DNA of 8,393 nt, taken from contig JAJXYM010000187.1 in assembly GCA_021780585.1 (NCBI GenBank), positions 1 through 8,393 of the forward strand. Reading direction: 5' to 3'. This DNA comes from Deltaproteobacteria bacterium (GTDB lineage Bacteria > Desulfobacterota > Binatia > Binatales > Binataceae). The notes under the pieces were generated by a model that was not told the DNA's origin, ran no database searches, and worked only from the letters and a program-made list of their open reading frames with translations. The position numbers were made by a program, and so were the translations under genes. Positions 1 through 7,095 of the stretch are shown here, one piece after another (position 1 is the first letter of the stretch; each line of letters begins with the position of its first letter).

Positions 1-114
1 ACGACGGAAGCGGCGGCGGGCGCGCTCAGCGCCGATCTCGGCGATCTGTCGCAACAGATCGCCGCGGCGATCGCGCAACTCAATCGGGACCACGCGGCGC
101 GCGCCGGCGGTTAG
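1..114 (+). CDS. C-terminal tail of an unidentified protein (5' end outside window)
   Basis: Frame 1 is open from the first base to a TAG at 112-114, giving 37 residues. The tail is rich in Ala, Gln and Leu (for example LSADLGDLSQQIAAAIAQL), as expected of an amphipathic helix or the end of a coiled coil, and it finishes in a basic, glycine-ending stretch. I do not recognise a family from so short a piece. The gene points toward nadE and ends 60 bases before the nadE stop, so the two are convergent. The call rests on protein-like composition and a clean stop next to an intergenic gap. Another forward frame is also open here but reads as an arginine-rich shadow, so confidence is moderate. Confidence 0.45.
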   Translation, partial: TTEAAAGALSADLGDLSQQIAAAIAQLNRDHAARAGG

Positions 115-154
115 CTCCGCCGCTCCTGGCGCGTCACGCGACGATCAGGCAATT

Positions 155-170
155 GCGGCGGGGGCGCCGC
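155..170. terminator. Possible GC hairpin between convergent genes
   Basis: GCGGCG (155-160) and CGCCGC (165-170) form a perfect 6-bp stem with a GGGG loop in the 60-base gap between the convergent genes ending at 114 and 175. No T run follows on either strand, so this is not a canonical intrinsic terminator. In DNA this GC-rich a short stem can arise by chance. Confidence 0.2.
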
Positions 171-174
171 GCCT

Positions 175-2238
175 TCAGGCGTCGGGGATCAAATCCAGTT
201 CGGCCAGCCACGCTTCGGCCGCGCCGTCGCTCGGCGCGCGATAATCGCCGCGCGGCGAGAGCGATCCGCCCGATCCGACCTTGGGCGCGTTCGGAATGCA
301 GCTGCGTTTGAACTGGCTCAGCTTGAAAAAGCGGTGGATGAAGGTCCGCAGATGACCCTTGATCGCGGCGAGGTCGTATTGATTGCGCCGCTCGGCGGGA
401 ATATCGGGCCACGCGCCGCGCGTCCGATCGCGCCATGCCGACCACGCCAGAAACGCAATCTTCGGCGGCGGGTAGCCGAAGCGCAGAGTGTAGTAGAGAT
501 TGAAATCCTGCAACTCGTAGGGGCCGACGATCGATTCCGTCGATTGTTCCGGACCGGACGCGCCCGCGCGCGCCGGCACCAGCTCCGGGCTGATCTCTGT
601 CGCCAAAATTTCGCGCAGCGTCGCGCTCGCCTCGGCGCCGAAGCGCTCGCTCTCCGCGACCCATCGGATCACATGCTGAATCAGCGTCTTCGGCACGCTC
701 GCGTTGATCGCGTAATGCGACATATGGTCGCCGACGCCATAGGTGCACCATCCCAGCGCCAGCTCGCTCAGATCTCCCGTGCCGACCACCAGCGCCCGAT
801 GATGATTGGCGAGGCGGAACAGATGGCTGGTGCGCTCGCCCGCCTGCACGTTCTCGAAGGTCACGTCATATTGCTCGTGGCCGTCGGTGTAGGGATGGCC
901 GATGTCCTTGAGCATCTGCAGCGCGCTCGGCCGGATATCGAGCTCGTGCGGATCGCATTCGATCGCCGCCATCAGCCGGCGCGCCTGCGCCAGCGTGCGC
1001 GCGCTGGTGGCGAATCCGGGCATCGTGTAGGCCAGCAGATTACGCCGCGGCAGGCCGAGACGATCGAGCGCCTGCGCGCATACCAGCAGCGCGTGGGTCG
1101 AATCGATCCCGCCGGAAATTCCGATCATCAACCGCTCGATTCCGGTCGCGTTGAGGCGCGTCGCCAGCCCCTGCACCTGAATCTCGTAGACTTCGGCGCA
1201 GCGTTCGTCGCGGCGCGCCGGATCCGACGGCACGTAAGGAAACCGTTCGTAGCGGCGTTCAAGCGCAAGCTCGCCTGCGCGCGGAGGTTCGGCGCGAAAT
1301 GCGATCCGGCGGAATTCGGCCGTCGCCGCGCGCGCGTCGGCCGCCGCGTAGCCGAAGCTGGTCTGCCGCATCCGCTCCTGCCCCAGCCGCTCCAGATCGA
1401 TTTCCGAGCAGATCAGTTGCGGGCCGTAATGGAATCGCGTTGATTCCGCGACGATATTGCCGTTTTCGCAAATCAGCGCATGGCCGTCCCAGGCCAGATC
1501 GGTGGTCGATTCGCCGCTCCCCGCCGCCGAATAGAGATACGCCGCGAGGCATCGCGCCGATTGGCCCGTCACCAGCTCGCGCCGATAGTCCGCCTTGCCC
1601 ACGGTGATATTCGAGGCCGACAGGTTCAGCAGCACCGTCGCGCCCGCCATCGCCGCGTATGACGACGGCGGAATCGGGGTCCACAGGTCCTCGCAAATCT
1701 CGATATGGAACGCGAATTCGGGCAAATCCTCGGCGGCGAAGATCAGTTTCGCGCCGAAGGCCACGCCGCGCTCGCCCGCTAGGTCGATTTCCGCGCGCGT
1801 CGCGTGGCGGCCCGGATGGAACTGCCGCAATTCATAGAATTCGCGATAATTCGGCGGATAACTCTTCGGCACTACGCCCAAAATTCGCCCGCGGTTGACC
1901 ACGATCGCGCAATTGAACAGCAGATGGTCCACCGCCAGCGGCATCCCGACCACCGCAACGATCGGCAGTTCCGCCGACGCTTCGAGAATCCGCGCGAGAC
2001 CCTCCTTGCAGCCGTCGAGCAGGGGCCGCTGATGGAACAGATCGTCGCAGGTGTAGGCCGACAATCCCAGTTCTGGAAACAGCACGATCAGCGCCTTGCG
2101 CGTGGCCGCCTCGCGCATCAGATCGATCGTCCGCGCGGCGTTGAAGGCGGGATCGGCGACCCGCACGGCCGGAATCGCGACGGCGGCGCGAATAAAGTCA
2201 TGATTGTACAAATTGTGAAAATTTTGGCCTGCCTTCAC
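175..2238 (-). CDS. nadE: Glutamine-dependent NAD+ synthetase (two-domain)
   Basis: This cytosolic enzyme converts nicotinic acid adenine dinucleotide to NAD+ using ATP and ammonia released from glutamine, the last step of NAD synthesis. The 687-residue product has the long architecture known from Mycobacterium tuberculosis NadE. The N-terminal nitrilase-type glutaminase carries the triad E56 (LFPELGLSAY), K125 (VVPKSYPPNYREFYELR) and C182 (EICEDLW). The C-terminal synthetase carries the ATP pyrophosphatase loop SGGIDST at 375-381, the block GTGDLSELALGWCTYGVGD near 486-504, and the closing KVGSGGSLSPRGDYRAPSD. Translation starts at GTG 2238. A TAA lies in frame two codons upstream and the next internal Met is residue 41, so GTG is the only start that keeps the conserved N-terminus. 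The Shine-Dalgarno is poor: GGGG about 9 bases upstream, GGAG about 14. The gene is transcribed alone, divergent from the zinc-ribbon gene. Nothing looks broken. Confidence 0.97.
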   Translation of the reverse strand: MKAGQNFHNLYNHDFIRAAVAIPAVRVADPAFNAARTIDLMREAATRKALIVLFPELGLSAYTCDDLFHQRPLLDGCKEGLARILEASAELPIVAVVGMPLAVDHLLFNCAIVVNRGRILGVVPKSYPPNYREFYELRQFHPGRHATRAEIDLAGERGVAFGAKLIFAAEDLPEFAFHIEICEDLWTPIPPSSYAAMAGATVLLNLSASNITVGKADYRRELVTGQSARCLAAYLYSAAGSGESTTDLAWDGHALICENGNIVAESTRFHYGPQLICSEIDLERLGQERMRQTSFGYAAADARAATAEFRRIAFRAEPPRAGELALERRYERFPYVPSDPARRDERCAEVYEIQVQGLATRLNATGIERLMIGISGGIDSTHALLVCAQALDRLGLPRRNLLAYTMPGFATSARTLAQARRLMAAIECDPHELDIRPSALQMLKDIGHPYTDGHEQYDVTFENVQAGERTSHLFRLANHHRALVVGTGDLSELALGWCTYGVGDHMSHYAINASVPKTLIQHVIRWVAESERFGAEASATLREILATEISPELVPARAGASGPEQSTESIVGPYELQDFNLYYTLRFGYPPPKIAFLAWSAWRDRTRGAWPDIPAERRNQYDLAAIKGHLRTFIHRFFKLSQFKRSCIPNAPKVGSGGSLSPRGDYRAPSDGAAEAWLAELDLIPDA

Positions 2239-2291
2239 GTCTTATCGCCCCACTCCAGCATTCGTCGCACGCGCGGCGTACGGCGGATCAT
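2235..2291 (-). other. Short upstream ORF (18 codons) overlapping the nadE start
   Basis: On the minus strand an ATG at 2291 directly follows GGAGG (2292-2296 complement). It opens an 18-codon arginine-rich frame whose TGA overlaps the GTG start of nadE in the four bases GTGA. Such overlap is typical of translationally coupled pairs. The Shine-Dalgarno abuts the ATG with no spacer, which is poor for initiation, so the ORF may be incidental. No function is claimed. Confidence 0.15.
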
Positions 2292-2504
2292 CCTCCGTCA
2301 CAGTTTCTATAGCAGAATCGGTCCAGTCACGCCGTGGGCGGACCATAACCGGAACGGCGTTATTTCCCGACCGAATCAATCGACAATCGCTTCCATCAGC
2401 CGGCCGGCTTCGATTAAATCAAATTGGCGGCAGCTTCGCCGGCATGGCGCCATCCGGATTGATGATGTATGGGGCGCGCGGTGCGGTGATGGCGGCCGCC
2501 GAAA

Positions 2505-2513
2505 AGGGAGGGG
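2505..2513 (+). promoter_or_regulatory. Strong ribosome binding site of the zinc-ribbon gene
   Basis: AGGGAGGGG lies six bases before ATG 2520. It is the best Shine-Dalgarno match in the window and fixes the start of this small gene. It supports the gene being real rather than a GC-rich shadow, since the opposite strand is also open over much of the region. Confidence 0.75.
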
Positions 2514-2519
2514 CCAGGA

Positions 2520-2819
2520 ATGTCCGGGGGTTTTTCCAGTTCCTTAGGCGGGTTTGCGTCCGCATTCACCAGATGTCCGAATTGTGGCCTGCAGTTGGCG
2601 GAGGCCGATCGCGTCGCCGGCCGCAACCGGCCCGCGGCCGACGTCGTCAGCATCTGCAAGGGATGCGCGGAGATTATCGTGTTCACGCGCAACGACACGG
2701 GGCTGGCGCTGCGCGCCACCACGGCCAGCGAATATCTATCGCTGAACGAGGAGGCGCAGGGTCTGTTGCGCGTCGCCCACACCCTCGTGCGCGAACAGCT
2801 CAAGCGCCGCGCCTGCTAG
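2520..2819 (+). CDS. Small zinc-ribbon protein of unknown function
   Basis: The product is 99 residues long. A Gly/Ser-rich N-terminus (1-15) leads to CPNCG with C19 and C22, then CKGC with C46 and C49, giving a CxxC-x23-CxxC spacing expected of a structural zinc ribbon. After it come a hydrophobic strand (EIIVF, 51-55) and a C-terminal helical segment (about 68-97) containing EYLSLNEEAQGLLRVAHTL. From memory it resembles short orphan bacterial and phage proteins in which two CxxC knuckles flank a Pro-Asp stretch and precede an 'IxVF' strand; I could not verify this. The start is ATG 2520, preceded by a strong Shine-Dalgarno AGGGAGGGG at 2505-2513, six bases away. It is divergent from nadE and ends 25 bases before the convergent ilvD stop, so it is probably monocistronic. 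There is no signal peptide. A nucleic-acid or protein-binding role is only a guess from the ribbon. Confidence 0.8.
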   Translation: MSGGFSSSLGGFASAFTRCPNCGLQLAEADRVAGRNRPAADVVSICKGCAEIIVFTRNDTGLALRATTASEYLSLNEEAQGLLRVAHTLVREQLKRRAC

Positions 2820-2844
2820 CGTCCGCCGGCGCGGCGCGCGGCCG

Positions 2845-4518
2845 TCAGTCGGTAACCGCGCCGACGCTGCTGGAAGAGACCTGCGCGGCGTACTTCGCCA
2901 GCACGCCGCGGGTATAGCGTGGCTTGGGCGGCTGCCACGCGGCGCGTCGGCGCGCGATTTCCGCGTCAGGCACGTTCAGTTGCAGCACGCGCTTGACGCT
3001 GTCGATCGTGATCGAATCGCCTTCGCGCACCAGTGCGATCAGGCCGCCGACCTGCGCCTCGGGCGCAACGTGTCCGACCACCAGGCCGTAGGTGCCGCCG
3101 GAAAAGCGCCCGTCCGTGATTAGACCGACCGAATCGCCCAAACCGGCGCCAATAATCGCCGAAGTCGGCGACAGCATCTCGCGCATCCCGGGTCCGCCCT
3201 TCGGCCCCTCGTAACGAATCACCAGCACATCGCCCTTTTGGATCTTCCCGGCCAAAATTGCGGTCAGGCAATCCTCTTCACATTCGAAGACGCGCGCCGG
3301 TCCGGTGATCTCACGATGCTTGATGCCGGTGATTTTGGCCACCGCGCCCTCGGTCGCGAGATTGCCGCGCAGAATCGCCAGATGGCCCTGTGGATAGAGC
3401 GGCTCGTCCCATTGCCGGATCACGTCCTGATCCTTGCGCGGCGCGTCGGGAATCTCGGCCAGCGTCTCCGCGATGGTGCGGCCGGTGATGGTCAGCGCGT
3501 CGCCATGCAGCAGGCCGTGGTTGAGCAGCATCTTCATCACCTGCGGAATCCCGCCGACGCGATGGAGATCGGTCGCAACGTAACGGCCCGAAGGCTTGAG
3601 GTCGCACAGCACCGGCACGCGCTGGCGGATGGCCTCGAAATCGTCGATAGTCAGGGGCACTTCGGCGGCGTGCGCGATCGCCAACAGATGCAATACCGCA
3701 TTGGTCGAGCCGCCTACCGCCATCACCACCGCGATCGCGTTCTCGAACGCCTTGCGCGTCAGGATCTGGCGCGGCAGGAGCCGCTGATGGACCGCGGCCA
3801 CCACGGCCGCGGCGGATTTTGCCGCGCTTTCGCCCTTCTCGTCGTCGATCGCCGACATGGTCGAGGAATACGGCAGGCTCATGCCCATCGCCTCGATCGC
3901 CGACGACATCGTGTTGGCGGTGTACATACCGCCGCATGACCCGGCGCCGGGACAGGCGCGCCGCTCGACTTCGAGCAATTCCTTGGCGTCGATCGTGTGC
4001 GCGCTGAACTGCCCAACCGCCTCGAAGGCGCTGACGATGGTGAGGTCGCGGCCATTGTAATGGCCCGGCTTGATCGTGCCGCCGTAAACGAAAATCGCCG
4101 GGATATTCATCCGCGCGATCGCGATCATTGCGCCGGGCATGTTCTTGTCGCAGCCGCCGATCGTGACCACGCCGTCCATCGATTGGCCGTTGGTCGCGGT
4201 TTCGATCGAGTCCGCAATCACCTCGCGCGACACCAGCGAATACTTCATGCCCTCGGTGCCCATCGCGATTCCGTCACTGACCGTGATCGTGCCAAACACC
4301 TGCGGCATCCCGCCCGCGTTCCGGACGGCGGCTTCAGCGCGGCGCGCCAGCCCGTCCAGACTCATGTTGCAGGGCGTGATCGTGCTGTAGGCGTTGGCGA
4401 TACCGATAATCGGGCGCGTGAAGTCGTTGTCGCCAAAACCGACCGCGCGCAGCATCGAACGGTTCGGCGCGCGCTGCACGCCCTCGGTGATTAGCTTGCT
4501 CCTGAAATTATCGGCCAT
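2845..4518 (-). CDS. ilvD: Dihydroxy-acid dehydratase
   Basis: This enzyme dehydrates 2,3-dihydroxy-isovalerate and 2,3-dihydroxy-3-methylvalerate to the 2-keto acids that lead to valine, leucine, isoleucine and pantothenate. The 557-residue product is typical of the shorter IlvD form. The three iron-sulfur cysteines are present: C50 (TITPCNMSLDGLA), C123 (GGCDKNMPGA) and C195 (GAGSCGGMYTANTM). K125 sits where the family has its carbamylated, Mg-binding lysine, and the GRFSGGT motif (470-476) carries the serine proposed as catalytic base (S473). Three conserved cysteines fit a [2Fe-2S] enzyme such as those of plants and mycobacteria, but cluster type cannot be read from sequence alone. The start is ATG 4518 with GGAGA five bases upstream. 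A candidate promoter lies at 4583-4612. The VanZ-like gene is 127 bases upstream on the same strand. No other ilv gene is in the window. Confidence 0.98.
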   Translation of the reverse strand: MADNFRSKLITEGVQRAPNRSMLRAVGFGDNDFTRPIIGIANAYSTITPCNMSLDGLARRAEAAVRNAGGMPQVFGTITVSDGIAMGTEGMKYSLVSREVIADSIETATNGQSMDGVVTIGGCDKNMPGAMIAIARMNIPAIFVYGGTIKPGHYNGRDLTIVSAFEAVGQFSAHTIDAKELLEVERRACPGAGSCGGMYTANTMSSAIEAMGMSLPYSSTMSAIDDEKGESAAKSAAAVVAAVHQRLLPRQILTRKAFENAIAVVMAVGGSTNAVLHLLAIAHAAEVPLTIDDFEAIRQRVPVLCDLKPSGRYVATDLHRVGGIPQVMKMLLNHGLLHGDALTITGRTIAETLAEIPDAPRKDQDVIRQWDEPLYPQGHLAILRGNLATEGAVAKITGIKHREITGPARVFECEEDCLTAILAGKIQKGDVLVIRYEGPKGGPGMREMLSPTSAIIGAGLGDSVGLITDGRFSGGTYGLVVGHVAPEAQVGGLIALVREGDSITIDSVKRVLQLNVPDAEIARRRAAWQPPKPRYTRGVLAKYAAQVSSSSVGAVTD

Positions 4519-4582
4519 GATATTCTCCGTGATGCGACGGCGACGCCGGATCCGAATCGACCGCGCGACGCGACAACTTGCG

Positions 4583-4612
4583 ATTGCACCACAGAGCGCC
4601 GTTCCATATCAA
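4583..4612 (-). promoter_or_regulatory. Candidate sigma-70-type promoter of ilvD
   Basis: Read on the minus strand, TTGATA (4607-4612) and TGCAAT (4583-4588) are separated by 18 bases. They match the -35 and -10 consensus at 5 of 6 and 4 of 6 positions. Transcription would begin near 4576 and give a leader of about 58 bases before ilvD. I see no leader peptide rich in Ile, Val or Leu in that leader, so classical attenuation is not indicated. The element was found by eye. Confidence 0.4.
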
Positions 4613-4645
4613 GCGCCGACCGGGATCAGGGCGCGCCGGCGACGG

Positions 4646-5164
4646 CTAATCGCGCGCGGCTTGGCCGGGAAGCTTCCGCCGCCAGGCGCAACCCTCCCAG
4701 TACGGGAGCGCCAGCCCCAGCATCGCCGCCGGACCGCTCGCATCCAGCGCCACGTCGGATATCTTTCCGCTGCGTGAGATCGTCATGAATTGAAGACCCT
4801 CGTCGAGTGAGGCGAGCGCGAGACAGGCGCCGAAGGCGAGCAGCGGACGGCCGCGCATCGGCCCCAGCGACAACGCCAGGAACAATGCGGCATATTCGAG
4901 GAAATGCGCACTCCAGCGAATCAATACGTGCCAGCCCGCGATCGCGCTGGCGCTCGTGTCTGGCCCGATCGCGCGCAGTATCGGTTCGATTATCGCGCCC
5001 GTGCGCACGTAGGAGAAAAGCGGCGAGCCGAGCGTCAAAATCGCCCCGACGCACAATCCCGCCGCAAGCCATCCGGGCGCGATCGCGCGCCATCGCCGCG
5101 CCGGCGCCGCGCCGAATCGACTCGGTCCGCGTTCCGTCTCGCGGTGATGGCTCAACCCGCTCAC
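4646..5164 (-). CDS. VanZ-like family integral membrane protein
   Basis: The 172-residue product has a polar, basic N-terminus (1-29) and about four hydrophobic segments: roughly 30-50, 84-101, 106-125 and 142-156. VanZ-like hallmarks are the helix RWSAHFLEYAALFLAL (83-98), the LDEGLQ motif (120-125) and the following arginine and DxxxDxxG pattern (SDVALDASG, 136-144). Family members sit in the cytoplasmic membrane. VanZ itself gives low-level teicoplanin resistance, but for most homologues, including this one, the function is unknown and resistance should not be assumed. The start is GTG 5164: no other ATG, GTG or TTG lies between it and the in-frame stop upstream (TGA, complement of 5195-5197). 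A TTG four codons in is the main alternative. The Shine-Dalgarno is weak. The gene is divergent from the propeller gene and lies upstream of ilvD. Confidence 0.8.
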   Translation of the reverse strand: MSGLSHHRETERGPSRFGAAPARRWRAIAPGWLAAGLCVGAILTLGSPLFSYVRTGAIIEPILRAIGPDTSASAIAGWHVLIRWSAHFLEYAALFLALSLGPMRGRPLLAFGACLALASLDEGLQFMTISRSGKISDVALDASGPAAMLGLALPYWEGCAWRRKLPGQAARD

Positions 5165-5275
5165 CGGCCTAATCCGGCGACGCTCACTGAAACGTCAATC
5201 ACGATTCCACTCGCGATCCGACCGGTTGAATCGTTCCCGTAACACTGTAATCACTGATCATAAGAAAACCGACCG
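5165..5275. promoter_or_regulatory. Divergent intergenic region with AT-rich patch
   Basis: These 111 bases separate the divergent VanZ-like and propeller genes and must hold the start signals of both. The part at about 5240-5268 is clearly richer in A+T than the surroundings. TCACTGA occurs twice (5184-5190 and 5251-5257). I could not find a well-spaced -35/-10 pair: TTGAAT (5226-5231) and TGTAAT (5246-5251) are only 14 bases apart. No convincing Shine-Dalgarno precedes ATG 5276. Confidence 0.3.
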
Positions 5276-6946
5276 ATGCATATCCGCGCGCGCCTTACCC
5301 CGATTCGCCTCTGCCTCGCCTTGGTTGGCTGTCTGATTCTTTTGCCGAGGCGCGCCCCGGCCGCGATCCGACGCGCCGTCACGCATCACGCCGTCACGCG
5401 GCGATCCGCCGCGCCCACGCAGATTTATTCCGGCGTCTTCACCTATCATTACGATAACGCCCGCACGGGCGCTAATCCGGGCGAAACGACGCTTAAGCCG
5501 GCCAACGTCAATCCCGCGACGTTCGGCAAAATCGCGAGTCTCCCGGTCGACGGTTACGTCTATGCGCAGCCGCTCTACGTTCGGAACGTGCGGATTCCCG
5601 GCAAGGGCGTGCATAACGTCGTCTATGCCGCGACCGAGCACGCCAGCGTCTATGCTTTCGACGCGGACGGGCGCGATCCGGCGCCGCTATGGCGGCGCAG
5701 CTTCATCGCGCCCGAAATCGGCGTCACCACCGTGCCGTCGAAGGCGACCGAGAGCCCCGATCTGATCCCTGAAGTCGGCATCACCAGCACGCCGGTAATC
5801 GATCCGTCGGGGACGCTCTACGTTGTCGTCAAAACGGACGAGCAGGGCATTTTCGTGCAACGCCTGCACGCGCTCGATATCGCGACCGGACAGGAACGTC
5901 CCGGCTCGCCCCGGCTGATCGCGCCGGCGGTTGACGGCAGCGGCGACGGCGCCACCGAAAACGGCTTCGTACCATTCAACGCGTTGCGCGAGAACCAGCG
6001 CTCCGCTCTGGCGGAAATCAATGGCGTGATCTATATCGCCTTCGCTTCGCATGGCGACATGCCGCCCTTTCACGGATGGGTGCTCGGCTATGACGCGCGC
6101 ACGCTTGAACTGGTTGACGTTTTCAACAATACGCCCGACGGCGCCGACGGCGGCATCTGGATGGGCGCCAACGGTCCGGCCGCGGACGCCGCCGGCGCGA
6201 TTTACGTCTCCGCCGGCAACGGCACGTTCGACGCCGACACCGGCGGCCGCGATTACGGCGACAGCGCCATCAAGCTCGCTCCGGCGACGGTCAATGGGCG
6301 CCGCCAATTTCGCGTCGCGGACTATTTCACGCCATACGATCAGCGCAACCTCGAAAAGATCGATTTCGATTTCGGCCCCAGCGGCCCGATCGTGCTGCCC
6401 AACCAGCCGACCGGCCCGAAGCACCTGCTGTTCGTCGCCGGCAAGGAAGGCACGATCTATCTGCTCGATCGCGACAACCTCGGCCATTACAACCCCGACG
6501 ACGATTCGCAGATTGTGCAGGAAGTGCCGGGTCTGCTCGGGATGACCTACACGCCGGCCGCGTTTTTCAATAATATGTTCTATTTTGGACCGCAAAATCG
6601 GCCGCTGCTCGCCTTTCCGCTGGTCAAGGGACAAATCTCGATCGATGGCGAAATGGCGGCCGGCGATCCCTTCGGTTATCCCGGCGTGGTTCCGTCGGTT
6701 TCCGCCAACGGCCGCGCCGACGGCATCGTATGGGCGCTGCAGATCGATCAGTACGTGTCACACGGACCGGCAACGCTTTACGCCTACGACGCCGCGACTC
6801 TCAACGAGTTGTACGACAGCCGGATGGAAGGTCCGCGCGACATGGCCGGACCGGCCGTGAAATTCACCACTCCGATGGTCGCGGACGGGCGCGTCTATTT
6901 CGGCACGCAGAATTCGGTCGACGTGTTCGGGCTGCGCGGACGCTAG
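5276..6946 (+). CDS. Exported PQQ-like beta-propeller protein
   Basis: The 556-residue product opens with a signal peptide: arginines at 4, 6 and 11, a hydrophobic core at 12-23, and an APA-type cleavage site near 27-29. The mature protein resembles a large group of soil-bacterial proteins annotated as 'pyrrolo-quinoline quinone' repeat proteins. Marks are YDNARTGANPGET (59-71), DGYVYAQPLYV (92-102), ATEHASVYAFDADG (119-132), ITSTPVIDPSG (169-179), ASHGDMPPFHGWVLGYD (257-273) and GGIWMGANGPAAD (292-304). Blade-like strands with a Y-x-x-D pattern recur at about 125-133, 197-206, 269-275, 394-400 and 501-506, consistent with a propeller fold. I see no cytochrome c CxxCH motif and cannot confirm PQQ binding, so calling it a dehydrogenase would go beyond the evidence. 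It probably acts in the periplasm or on the cell surface. ATG 5276 is chosen because it gives the signal peptide; no good Shine-Dalgarno precedes it. Confidence 0.85.
   Translation: MHIRARLTPIRLCLALVGCLILLPRRAPAAIRRAVTHHAVTRRSAAPTQIYSGVFTYHYDNARTGANPGETTLKPANVNPATFGKIASLPVDGYVYAQPLYVRNVRIPGKGVHNVVYAATEHASVYAFDADGRDPAPLWRRSFIAPEIGVTTVPSKATESPDLIPEVGITSTPVIDPSGTLYVVVKTDEQGIFVQRLHALDIATGQERPGSPRLIAPAVDGSGDGATENGFVPFNALRENQRSALAEINGVIYIAFASHGDMPPFHGWVLGYDARTLELVDVFNNTPDGADGGIWMGANGPAADAAGAIYVSAGNGTFDADTGGRDYGDSAIKLAPATVNGRRQFRVADYFTPYDQRNLEKIDFDFGPSGPIVLPNQPTGPKHLLFVAGKEGTIYLLDRDNLGHYNPDDDSQIVQEVPGLLGMTYTPAAFFNNMFYFGPQNRPLLAFPLVKGQISIDGEMAAGDPFGYPGVVPSVSANGRADGIVWALQIDQYVSHGPATLYAYDAATLNELYDSRMEGPRDMAGPAVKFTTPMVADGRVYFGTQNSVDVFGLRGR
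5374..5399 (+). repeat. Short direct repeat in the post-signal linker
   Basis: CGCCGTCACGC occurs at 5374-5384 and again at 5389-5399, a period of 15 bases, which keeps the frame. In the protein it gives the near-repeat RAVTH-HAVTR just after the signal peptide of the propeller protein. This looks like a small in-frame duplication in a low-constraint linker. Confidence 0.5.
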
Positions 6947-6955
6947 CCGCGGAGC

Positions 6956-6973
6956 GCGGTGCGCTTGCGCCGC
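6956..6973 (+). terminator. Possible hairpin after the propeller gene
   Basis: Starting ten bases past the stop codon at 6944-6946, GCGGTGC (6956-6962) and GCGCCGC (6967-6973) form a 7-bp stem with one G-T wobble and a 4-base loop. No T run follows, so termination here would be Rho-assisted or weak. It is the best terminator candidate before the tRNA gene, but stems like this are easily formed in GC-rich DNA. Confidence 0.3.
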
Positions 6974-7053
6974 ACAGCCCCCCTCCGGCATCATTGCGGC
7001 GCGCGCCGGGACGGTTATGGGACGGGCGGCGCGGGAAAATTGGCCGACCGCCC

Positions 7054-7082
7054 TTGTGCCGAAGGGGCGCGCCGTGTACAAA
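7054..7082 (+). promoter_or_regulatory. Candidate promoter of the tRNA-Asp/rplM unit
   Basis: TTGTGC (7054-7059) and TACAAA (7077-7082) are spaced by exactly 17 bases, matching -35 and -10 at 3 of 6 and 4 of 6 positions. The -10 sits in the only A+T-rich stretch of the 149-base gap. Transcription would begin near 7089, a few bases before the tRNA 5' end at 7096, as is usual for tRNA genes. The spacing and position support it more than the hexamers do. Confidence 0.45.
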
Positions 7083-7095
7083 TATCAGTTTCGGC

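Noticed and set aside
334..1443. 369-codon open frame on the + strand opposite nadE
   Set aside because: It is antisense to a fully conserved NAD synthetase, and its product is arginine- and histidine-rich with no motif. Long open antisense frames are expected in GC-rich genes. The same holds for the frames opposite ilvD (3238-3939), the propeller gene (5687-6634) and rplM (7085-7705).
4050..4065. GGCCATT-GT-AATGGCC inverted repeat inside ilvD
   Set aside because: It lies in conserved coding sequence (GHYNGRD) and is explained by codons. One such repeat in 8 kb is not surprising.
4519..4645. Branched-chain amino acid attenuator or T-box upstream of ilvD
   Set aside because: I found no leader peptide with Ile, Val or Leu runs, no T-box-like sequence, and no terminator with a U tract.
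4646..5164. Antibiotic-resistance gene (vanZ)
   Set aside because: Only family-level VanZ-like features are visible, with no other van gene nearby. Such proteins are common in chromosomes without a resistance role.
5226..5251. TTGAAT and TGTAAT as a promoter for the propeller gene
   Set aside because: The spacer is only 14 bases, too short for a normal sigma-70 promoter. Reported only as part of an AT-rich control region.
5276..5335. Lipoprotein signal: LVGC at residues 16-19 of the propeller protein
   Set aside because: The four residues fit a lipobox, but the hydrophobic core continues past the cysteine and an APA cleavage site follows at 27-29, so an ordinary signal peptide is more likely.
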